A DNA stretch of 39,656 bases, from NCBI GenBank assembly GCA_016933275.1, contig JAFGBI010000110.1:1-39656 (forward strand). Reading direction: 5' to 3'. The first letter of the stretch is position 1. Each line of letters begins with the position of its first letter. Source of the stretch: Polyangiaceae bacterium. Its GTDB lineage: Bacteria; Myxococcota_A; Polyangia; Polyangiales; Polyangiaceae. The position numbers and the translations under genes were made by a program. Below are positions 25,015 to 32,077 of this stretch, piece by piece. The notes beneath the pieces are model-generated. The model did not search any database. It was not told the DNA's origin and saw only the letters and a program-made list of their open reading frames with translations.

Positions 25015-25491
25015 GTGTCCCGACCGCCCAACCCCATCCGACCGGATACGGCCCTCGCCTCGATTCATGAGGGCTGTTTCGTGTGCGGACGCAGCAACCC
25101 GCTCGGGTTGCGCGCCGTGTACGTGAACGAGGACGACGGGAGTGTATTTGCTCGCGTCCGCTGTGAGGCCGTCTGGGCGGGGTATCCCGGCAGCCTCCAT
25201 GGGGGGATCACGACGTCGTTGCTCGACGGCGCGATGGTTCACTGCCTCTTCGCGCGCGGGATCGCCGCGGTCACCGCCCGAATCGCGGTCGAGTTTCACG
25301 GACCGGTGAGCCTCTTGGAGGAGCTCTCCGTTACGGCGCACGTCCTCTCCGGGCGACACGGAGTCTACGAGCTCGAGGCCGAGCTTGCGCAGCTCGACCG
25401 AGTTCGCGCCACGGCCGCCGGGACCTTCGTACAGATGAGCGGCTGCGATCTCGGCCCCAACCGGTGGCGGCCAGGTCGCGCTGACTACTGA
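25015..25491 (+). CDS. Hotdog-fold thioesterase (PaaI-like)
   Basis: GTG 25015 gives 158 aa. The N-terminus has CFVCGRSNPLGL, a segment frequent in PaaI-type hotdog proteins, followed by the central helix HGGITTSLLDGAMVH with the HGG catalytic-loop signature. Strands FARVRCEAVWAGYPG and RIAVEFHGPV complete the fold. The family hydrolyses acyl-CoA thioesters in the cytoplasm. The substrate is not evident. It is divergent from the NifX-like gene and convergent with the STAS-like gene. Confidence 0.87.
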   Translation: MSRPPNPIRPDTALASIHEGCFVCGRSNPLGLRAVYVNEDDGSVFARVRCEAVWAGYPGSLHGGITTSLLDGAMVHCLFARGIAAVTARIAVEFHGPVSLLEELSVTAHVLSGRHGVYELEAELAQLDRVRATAAGTFVQMSGCDLGPNRWRPGRADY

Positions 25492-25779
25492 AGCGCCGTC
25501 GCTGGATCGTCCTGCGAGGTGGATACCGACCGGCTCCGATTGGATCGCAGCGACCCGCTCCGAGGAGCGCGGCTCGCATCCGCCTCACCGGTAAAAGGTC
25601 CGCGATGTGGCCGAGGTCGTCGCGAATAGCTATCGCTACATCATCCATGACCAAGCCGCGCAGCTCGGTCGCGTCCTGGCGCTCCTCGGCGACGAAGAGA
25701 GCCCGCCCGTGCTCGTGCACCGAAGCGGTTCCTCGGTACGCCGCGGACCGCGTGGCGTGGGCGCCCCTTCCGCCGGCAT
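25492..25779. other. Unassigned 288 bp between convergent genes
   Basis: Overlapping frames on both strands are open here, including a plus-strand frame from 25607 (VANSYRYIIHDQAAQLGRV) and its minus-strand antisense (LVMDDVAIAIRDDLGHIADL). Both look weakly protein-like, but each runs into shadow sequence, so I cannot decide between them or call either. Confidence 0.35.
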
Positions 25780-26196
25780 TCACGAACGGGTCCGAGGCAT
25801 CCGCGATGGTGGGGGAGTCGTCCGGCGCTCGCGGACGCCGAGCCAATCCAGCGACGAGTCGCGATCCAAAAAGACGCGAACTCGATCGCAGAAGCCGGCC
25901 TCTGCCGCTACTGCCTCGATGGCGGTGGCGGCGGCGAGGGACCTCCCCGCGTCACACAGGATCGCGCACTTGCGCGGCCCCGACGGCGCGAAAATTCGCG
26001 GGACGAACGCCTCCAGCTGCTCGGAAGGGAGCTCCGCCAGGTCACCGTCGATTGCGTTCCAGAGTGCGTACTGGGCGCTGCCGAGCCCGGAGGCGCGCTC
26101 GAGAGCGTTGGTCAGATCGCCGAGCGTGGCTTTCCCCTGGACCACGTACACCAGGAGATCGTGTTGAGCGTCACGCTTGCAGGTAACACGTGCCAT
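25780..26196 (-). CDS. STAS/SpoIIAA-like fold protein
   Basis: 138 aa from ATG 26196. The pattern is that of SpoIIAA-like/STAS proteins: a first strand LLVYVVQGKATLGDL, a helix with ALERASGLGSAQ, a strand ALWNAIDGDLAELPSEQLEA, then CAILCDAGRSLAAATAIEAV and the closing RVRVFLDRDSSLDWLGV. Such proteins occur in myxobacteria as small regulators or lipid-binding modules. The tail (residues 120-138) is basic and disordered. The frame continues upstream to 26430, but that portion looks like chance sequence. Confidence 0.75.
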   Translation of the reverse strand: MARVTCKRDAQHDLLVYVVQGKATLGDLTNALERASGLGSAQYALWNAIDGDLAELPSEQLEAFVPRIFAPSGPRKCAILCDAGRSLAAATAIEAVAAEAGFCDRVRVFLDRDSSLDWLGVRERRTTPPPSRMPRTRS

Positions 26197-26537
26197 GGCA
26201 GTACGAGCTCGATGCCGCTCTGGGGCCGCCGGACGGCAGACCGCACCGTTCACTGAGCGGACCGTGGGCATCCGGGATGATGCGCCCGCGGCGGAGGGGG
26301 GATCAACTGGCGAGATCCGTCGCCGCGACCCGGACAGAGTTGGTGTGATCCTGCCCGGTCGACCTCGGCGAGACTCGGTGTGGCGTTGGGCGCGAGGTTG
26401 TCGCGGTATTGTCCCTCTGCCCTGTGGCAACCGAGGCCCGCTCGCTCAACGAATGTTCACCCGTTCGCGAGGGCTCATCGCGGCGACCATCGAGTCAGCC
26501 GCGGGATCTGGACGGATCCGACGTTGGGGACCCGCCG
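26197..26537. other. Intergenic, upstream of the STAS-like gene
   Basis: I see no gene in these 341 bp. They should hold the promoter of the STAS-like gene starting at 26196 and end at repeat copy D. Confidence 0.45.
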
Positions 26538-26697
26538 CTAGAGCAGCGATCAGTTTGATTGCTGCGTCAAATCAACAACCTAGAGCACCGAACCGGCAGC
26601 AGACCTCTCCAGAGGCAGCGTTGGAAACGCGTCCTCGCCTCGCACAGACGCGTTTCCAGCGCTGCCGTTGCTGTCGGCAACCTGATCGGTGCTCTGG
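26538..26697 (+). repeat. Two-hairpin repeat, copy D (full, 160 bp)
   Basis: The small stem is 26543-26552 with 26556-26565 (10 bp, one G.T). The large stem is 26614-26633 with 26647-26666 (20 bp, one T.G). It ends exactly where the radical SAM coding sequence loses its family resemblance, so it marks the break point of that gene. Confidence 0.92.
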
Positions 26698-27046
26698 AAG
26701 AGCCAAGCCGACGCCAGGGGGTCCGACTGGTGATTCGGGGTCTCGTGAGGCGGCGGCGCGCCATCTCTCCGATCAGCGCGGGCAGATCCGGGCGGCAGAG
26801 CGGCTCGCCTCCCGCCAGGAGCAGGTCCGTTCCTGCGCTGCCGTTCCATCGCGCTACCTCGTCGAGCACCGGCATGGCCTCATCGAGCCCGAGCTCCGGT
26901 TCGAGCGCGTCGCCCGACTGGTTCAGGCAATGTGCACAGGATAGGCAACAGCGTCCTGTGACCATCCACTTCTCGAGGCGCGGCACGGGAAGCAACCCCG
27001 GGCCGAGGGCTCGGGGCTGGTGCCGTTCCGGGTGATGGGTGGCCAT
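26698..27046 (-). pseudogene. Truncated radical SAM protein (N-terminal part only)
   Basis: From ATG 27046 the frame gives about 116 residues before entering repeat copy D. EKWMVTGRCCLSCAHCLNQS carries the CxxxCxxC motif that binds the SAM-cleaving [4Fe-4S] cluster, and TDLLLAGGEPLCRPDLPALI is the following GGEP motif of radical SAM enzymes. After MARRRLTRPRITS the sequence stops resembling the family and continues into the repeat. No C-terminal half is found on the far side of the repeat. Intact enzymes need at least another 150-200 residues, so this copy is almost surely inactive. What it modified cannot be told. Confidence 0.75.
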
Positions 27047-27375
27047 GAGAGACGTGCCGCCGCGCCCGGCGTGTGCAGCACACGGCCTTCGACCCTCATG
27101 AGACTCTACCAGGACGAGCCGGCTGTTTGCTCGACGCGGCGCCTAGCTTGCAGGCACGCGGCCGTCGGGCTGGAGCGAAGCCCCGCTAGGTTGTTGATAT
27201 GACTTATCAATCAACCTGATGACGGCTCCACCAACGCCACCGTTGGCGACCTGAAGCCGGTGCGGAGCGAAGCGGAGTCCTCCGCGACGAGGCCGCAGAT
27301 TCGGCGGCCCCGCTGCGGTGCTCGTTCGACGCCGCGTTCTGGCCCGCGCCCCGTGGCTCGCTCTTCAGGGCGAGA
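27047..27375. other. Intergenic with half repeat F
   Basis: No gene is seen. It lies between the radical SAM remnant and the end of rnk and contains the half repeat at 27186-27228. Confidence 0.45.
27186..27228 (-). repeat. Half copy F of the two-hairpin repeat (decayed)
   Basis: It matches the small-hairpin end of copy C but the stem is degraded. With copy D it brackets the radical SAM remnant in opposite orientation. Confidence 0.75.
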
Positions 27376-27774
27376 TCAGAGCTTCCAATCCCCGGCGGAT
27401 TCCGGCTGGTACGGTATTGCGCTGATGCGCAGGAGGCGCCCCTTCCCGGACCGGCCGAGCGGCACGGTCGCCCCGACCTGAGCCCCGAGGAGCGCGACTC
27501 CCAGGGGTGAGAAGACGGAGACGACGTTGCTGTCGTCGTTCGAGCTCGGCGTGGAATAGACGAGCTTGACTCGGCGGGTGGCGTTGCTTTCAGGCGTTTC
27601 GATGACGACCTCCGAGTCCATGGTGACCAGATCGGCTGGCACCTCCTCGGGAGCCACGGTCGTCGCTTCGGCCAGCATCTCGTCCAACGTGTCGAGGATC
27701 GGTGAGCCACCCTTGCTGATCGCCGCGGTGACGAGGGGTAGCAGGCGGGAATGGTCGGGCGACGACATGATCAT
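27376..27774 (-). CDS. rnk: Rnk/GreA-C-terminal-like RNA polymerase-associated protein
   Basis: ATG 27774 with GGAGA 7 nt upstream gives 132 aa, close to Rnk (136 aa). The first 55 residues form a short helical part (SKGGSPILDTLDEMLAEATT). The rest is the GreA/GreB C-terminal FKBP-like domain: EEVPADLVTMDSEVVIET, VKLVYSTP, VFSPLGVALLGAQVG and the terminal YQPESAGDWKL, which lines up with YQPEAAGDYLL in E. coli Rnk. Rnk binds RNA polymerase and lacks the coiled-coil needed for transcript cleavage. The same holds here because the N-terminal part is too short for a GreA-type coiled coil. Another ATG two codons in is possible. Confidence 0.88.
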   Translation of the reverse strand: MIMSSPDHSRLLPLVTAAISKGGSPILDTLDEMLAEATTVAPEEVPADLVTMDSEVVIETPESNATRRVKLVYSTPSSNDDSNVVSVFSPLGVALLGAQVGATVPLGRSGKGRLLRISAIPYQPESAGDWKL

Positions 27775-28423
27775 GGGCAATCTCCGGAAAAAGGGACATG
27801 ACCCGACGACCTGCCCACGGTGACCGCGAGCCAGGCCGCGAGTCACGGTTTCAGCAACGAGGTGCGGACGAGAAACAGCACCGCTCGTCGCTGACCGACG
27901 AGAGACGGAACGGCAAAGCAGTGCGACGGCGCCCCAACACGACGAGCCAGATTATCGCGGACGCGGCGCGTGGTCAAACCCGCCGGGACGGAGGGCACCC
28001 TCGATCGGCGTCACGCTGGGCGAGCCCGGGGATTTGGGGGCCGGGAGCGGGAGCGGAACCGGTTCTGGAGATTGGTGTCCGGCAGCGGGCAGGCGGCTGG
28101 CCTGGCAAGCCGTGCTGCGAGCGGTTGCCGGGGGCCACTTGCGCGGTGGCCTACGCGGTGCCGTTCCGAGGCGGGTCTGTCGAAAAGGTCGGGGCGTCGG
28201 CCCCGGGAGTCGTGCGATGACGATCCGTCGTGCGGCACGCCGCCCTTCGTGGCCATCGGCGTCGACGCGTCCGTTCGCGCTGCAGGGTGGGTGAAGGCGC
28301 TGGCTGGCGCGGGCTGAGCGGATCCGGGCTGCCTGGCGACAGCTTCGTGGAACCGTTCGGGTGACCGCGTCGCGCTCGGGGTGGGGCGGGGAGCTCCCCG
28401 TGCCGGGGGTCACCGCTCACCGC
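27775..28423. other. Intergenic, no supported gene
   Basis: These 649 bp contain only frames with Arg/Pro/Ala-rich, shadow-like composition on both strands. No hairpins or repeats of the 160-bp family are found. Promoter signals for rnk should lie at its right-hand side (27775 onward on the minus strand). Confidence 0.4.
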
Positions 28424-28945
28424 TCACGGCCTCGCTTCGGGCTCGGGGTCGGTGGCGGCGCGCATCGTCGCGCTCGTCACGCGCCAGTGGTCGGTGGCGC
28501 GCGCGAGCCGCAGGTTCAGTCGCCGCTGCCGTGCGTGCAGATCCCGACCCACATCCGAGCCCAGGCGGGCATCTACGTTGGCGCTCGCCCCGTCGCCCAC
28601 AATCTCTAGGTCGATCGAGGTGAGCTCGACGACGGCCGCTTCGCCGGGCGTGACCAGCCCAACGAGGGCCGCGGTGAGCGCGGCGGGGTCGGCGTCGAGC
28701 CCGGGTGCCTCCTCCACGTCGATGATCGCGTCCGGGGCGACGTTGCGCGCCACCGCATCCCGGATCCGGTTTGCCCGTGCCACGGGGTCGTCTCCATCCG
28801 GCGCCGACACGATTCGGGCGAGCTCGCGCAGCTCGGCGCCAAGCTCGTTGGCGGGCCCGGTCGAGCTCCGCCAGAGGAAGGCGCCGACGAGGCACAGGAC
28901 GCCGATCAGGATCCAGGGCGAAGGGAGTCTGCGCTGCTTCCGCAC
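28424..28945 (-). CDS. Membrane-anchored hypothetical, possibly NTF2-like
   Basis: 173 aa. A basic start (RKQRR) and one hydrophobic helix (residues 10-25, PWILIGVLCLVGAFLW) anchor the protein. The following domain (about 33-173) has the helix-helix then strand order seen in NTF2/SnoaL-like folds (LREL...ARANRIRDAV, then VVELTSIDLEIVGDGASANV and LARATDHWRVTSATM). I cannot name a family with certainty. Three CCGCTCA-like heptamers sit at its stop codon. Confidence 0.7.
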   Translation of the reverse strand: MRKQRRLPSPWILIGVLCLVGAFLWRSSTGPANELGAELRELARIVSAPDGDDPVARANRIRDAVARNVAPDAIIDVEEAPGLDADPAALTAALVGLVTPGEAAVVELTSIDLEIVGDGASANVDARLGSDVGRDLHARQRRLNLRLARATDHWRVTSATMRAATDPEPEARP

Positions 28946-29116
28946 GGGAGAGCCCTACTCCATCGGCCGTGGCGCGACCAGTCGGCTCCTGGTTCAGAGC
29001 AGGCCGTGCTCGGCGAGGACCATCGGCAGTCCCCGCGTGCCCCTGGCGACCGAAGCTTTCCCCCGCCCGGCTCGCTTCGCAACGTCTCGGGCTCGCTCTT
29101 CCACGCTCGATCGCGC

Positions 29117-29911
29117 TCAGTCTTCGCGCAGAAAGGCGACCACCGCCTCGTCGAAGCGCCGGATTGCCGGTCCGGTCAGGACGTGGGCGGCGTCGAGCAG
29201 GAGGTACCGCGCGCCGGGGATGCCATCCGCCAGGGCGCGCGTCTCTCGTGGCGGGTAGATGAGATCATCCTTCGCCCCGATCACCAGCGTCGGCGCAGAG
29301 ACCGTGTCGAGCCGCGAGCTCCCCGCATAGTCTAGGCACGCGGCGATCTGACCGCGGCTCCCCTCGGGCGACTCCTCCTTGGCCGCGGCCATCGCCGCGC
29401 CGACCAGGCGATCGACGGCGTCCTTCCGCTCGTAGGTCGCATCGTCGAAGAGCCAGAGGAAGAGGCTCCGGAAGCGGAGCTCGAGGAGCTCCGGACGCTC
29501 GCGCAGCGCGAGCTCGACCCGAAGGCGCTCGCGGCCGCGTGCGCTCGGTTGCCGCGCGGTGAGGGCGAGGATCTGCCGCCGCACCAGCGATGGGTGGGCG
29601 AGCGTGAGTTCCTGCGCGACGAACCCCCCCATCGACATCCCGAGTACGTCCACCCGCTCGAGTCCCAACGCCACGATTGCTGCCGCCGTGTCCTCGGCCA
29701 TCGTCTCGATCGTGTACGGGCCGGCGGGGACGTCCGAGCCCGCACCCCCACGGAGGTCGAGCGCGATCACCCGGTGATCGATGGCGAGTATCGGCAGGTG
29801 CGGCGCCCATTGCTCGACCCGCATTCCGAGGCCCGGCAGAAGCAGCAGCGGCGGTCCGTCGCCCGCCTGCTCGTAGGCGAGCCTCACTTCACCCGCTGGT
29901 ACTCGGTTCAT
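29117..29911 (-). CDS. Alpha/beta hydrolase
   Basis: 264 aa with the full alpha/beta-hydrolase pattern: LLLLPGLGMRVEQW (oxyanion region), HRVIALDLRGGAGSD, the nucleophile elbow VLGMSMGGFVAQ (Ser in GMSMGG), the acid Asp in IGAKDDLIYPP and the base His in LLLDAAHVLTGP. Such enzymes hydrolyse esters, lactones or C-C bonds; the substrate is not evident. Its start lies 23 bp inside the end of the upstream histidine kinase gene, so the two are probably co-translated. Confidence 0.9.
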   Translation of the reverse strand: MNRVPAGEVRLAYEQAGDGPPLLLLPGLGMRVEQWAPHLPILAIDHRVIALDLRGGAGSDVPAGPYTIETMAEDTAAAIVALGLERVDVLGMSMGGFVAQELTLAHPSLVRRQILALTARQPSARGRERLRVELALRERPELLELRFRSLFLWLFDDATYERKDAVDRLVGAAMAAAKEESPEGSRGQIAACLDYAGSSRLDTVSAPTLVIGAKDDLIYPPRETRALADGIPGARYLLLDAAHVLTGPAIRRFDEAVVAFLRED

Positions 29912-31949
29912 GCTGGCTGTCCTTCGCGACGGCCCGGCGTAGCGCTCGCACCAGGCCCCGGACCGTGGCCGGCTTGGGCAGGTAAGCAGCCGCGCCGGCT
30001 GCCTGCAAGCGCTCGATATCCGCGGCCGTGGCGAACCCGGAGGTGAGGACCACGCGCACCTCCGGGTCGATTCGGCGGAGCTCCGCGAGCGCCGAGGCCC
30101 CCGTCATTCGCGGCATGGCGAGGTCCAGGAGCACGACGTCGAAGTTGCCGGGCCGTCGAGCGAAGGCTTCCACCGCTGACTGGCCGTCGTGGTGACTCTC
30201 CGCCGTGCAGCCGAGCTGTTCGAGGAGGAGACACATCGTGGCTGCCAGCTGCTCCTCGTCCTCGGCCACGAGCACACGGAGCCCGAGGTTGGCGTCGGTC
30301 GGCGCCACCCCCGGCGAACTCGGCGGCGATGAGGTGTCGGCGATCGGGAGGTAGACGGTCACCTCGCTGCCGACTCCGAGGCGGCTCGTGATGCGGACGG
30401 CCCCGTGATGGGCCCGTGCCGCCCCGTAGACCTGCGCCAGTCCCATCCCCGTGCCCTCGGCTTTGGTGGTGAAGAACGGCTCGATCGCTCGCTCGCGGAC
30501 CTCATCCGACATCCCCTCGCCGGAGTCCGCGACGGCAACCAGGGCGTAGGGGCCGGGCGATAGCTCCAGCGCCGTCGCATCGTCCTGGTCGAGGTTCACC
30601 GTCTCCGTGCGGAAGGTGAGCACACCGCCATTCGGCATAGCATCGCGCGCGTTGATGCCGAGATTGAGCAACGCGTTGGCGATCTGCGCAGCGTCACCGA
30701 CGGCGACGAGCCGCTCCTCGCACGGCGTGACGCGGACGTCGACCTGCCGCGCGACGCTTCGCCGGAGCAGCTCCGCCGTGTCCGCGACCAGGACGTTGAG
30801 ATCGATGGGCTCGTCTCGGGTTGACCCTTTGCGCGCGAAGGCCAGAAGCTTGCCGGTGAGGGCGGCCGCGCGCCGGGTCGCCTCGATGATCTGCCCGGCG
30901 TGTTCGGCGATTTGGGCGGGGTCGTGGGCGCGCAGCGCGAGCAGCTGGGCGAGCCCCCCGATGACCGCGAGCTGGTTGTTGAAGTCATGGGCGACGCCGC
31001 CAGCGAGGAGCCCCAGCGAGCGGAGCTTCTCCGACTGCAGCGCCTGCTCGGCCGAGCGCTTGCGGTCATCGATGTCGCGCACCACGGCCAGCACGCGGCT
31101 CGATCCGCCGATGACCGTGCGGCGGAGGGTCACCTCCACCCAGAACTGGGTCCTGTCCTTGCGTTCGGCACGCCACTCGAAGAATTGCGGGCCCTTGGTC
31201 ACCGCCTGGCGCAGGAGCTCGAGCGCGCGAGCCGGGTGATGCGTCCGGGAGATTGCCGTGAGATCGCCGAACCCCAGCGGGGGGATCTCCTCGCGTCGAC
31301 AGTGATAGATGGCGAGCATCCGGTCGTTGACGTCGACGATGGCGCCCGTGTCGGCGTCATGGATGCAGATTGCCTCCTGCGTCGCGTTGAAGATCTCGCG
31401 GTAGCTCCGCTCGCTTCGAGCGAGCGCGATGGCAGATAGCTCCGCCACGACGCCGAGGCCCCCGAGGAGCACTGGGGCGACGAAGTAGTCAGCGGGATCC
31501 AGGGGTGGGAGGTTCAGGGGGATCCATCCGCTGCTCTCGGCGACCCCCATGACGATGGGAACGGCGATGGTGACGCCGATGACGACGGTCGTGTACGGCC
31601 GCTCGAGCACGAAGCAGCCGAGCAGGATCACCACCGGCAGGATCATGATGGCCGTGTCTCGAAGGCTGTCGCCAACCCACATCGCCAATGCGCTCAACGC
31701 GAGCGGGACTACCAACCCGAGCACGCTCGCTACCAGAGTGAGGCCAGCTCGCAGGAGCAACAGGGCAACGGTCGCGCCGGCCGCCCCGATGACTGACAAC
31801 ACGAGCGTCGCGCCTGCTCCCGCCAGCGCCCCCACCCCGGAGAGGATCAGCGAACATGCCAGCATCCCCAAGAGTGCGGTGCGCACCCGCTCCCGTGGGG
31901 GCGCTGGCAGGTGCCCGGTCGAGGTGGAACGGGGGACGCTTGCGGACAT
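29889..31949 (-). CDS. Hybrid sensor histidine kinase/response regulator
   Basis: 686 aa from ATG 31949. Domains in order: about six membrane helices (residues 25-175), a PAS domain (about 185-305, YREIFNATQEAICIHDADTG), a HisKA dimer domain with the phospho-accepting His in LAGGVAHDFNNQLAV, an HATPase domain with NLGINARDAMPNGG (N box), VADSGEGM (G1) and GTGMGLAQVYGA (G2), and a C-terminal receiver with VAEDEE, VVLLDLAMPRMTG (phospho-Asp) and YLPKPATV (conserved Lys). This is a complete hybrid kinase, likely to sense through the membrane part or PAS. No separate response-regulator gene is beside it. The start at 31949 gives the first membrane helix near the N-terminus. Confidence 0.92.
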   Translation of the reverse strand: MSASVPRSTSTGHLPAPPRERVRTALLGMLACSLILSGVGALAGAGATLVLSVIGAAGATVALLLLRAGLTLVASVLGLVVPLALSALAMWVGDSLRDTAIMILPVVILLGCFVLERPYTTVVIGVTIAVPIVMGVAESSGWIPLNLPPLDPADYFVAPVLLGGLGVVAELSAIALARSERSYREIFNATQEAICIHDADTGAIVDVNDRMLAIYHCRREEIPPLGFGDLTAISRTHHPARALELLRQAVTKGPQFFEWRAERKDRTQFWVEVTLRRTVIGGSSRVLAVVRDIDDRKRSAEQALQSEKLRSLGLLAGGVAHDFNNQLAVIGGLAQLLALRAHDPAQIAEHAGQIIEATRRAAALTGKLLAFARKGSTRDEPIDLNVLVADTAELLRRSVARQVDVRVTPCEERLVAVGDAAQIANALLNLGINARDAMPNGGVLTFRTETVNLDQDDATALELSPGPYALVAVADSGEGMSDEVRERAIEPFFTTKAEGTGMGLAQVYGAARAHHGAVRITSRLGVGSEVTVYLPIADTSSPPSSPGVAPTDANLGLRVLVAEDEEQLAATMCLLLEQLGCTAESHHDGQSAVEAFARRPGNFDVVLLDLAMPRMTGASALAELRRIDPEVRVVLTSGFATAADIERLQAAGAAAYLPKPATVRGLVRALRRAVAKDSQHEPSTSG

Positions 31950-32077
31950 GAAAGGATCGCTCCATCGTAGCGACTCGGCGCCAAGGTTCCACCGTCCAGG
32001 ATTGGATCGCGGTTGAAACGGAGCCGTCCGCTGGCAGGCGCGGGGATCGGGGTCCCGCGGTCCATGGGTACGGGACG

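Noticed and set aside
28410..28436. Three CCGCTCA-like heptamers near the stop at 28424
   Set aside because: They are too few and too short to call a repeat array; similar strings are common in GC-rich genomes.
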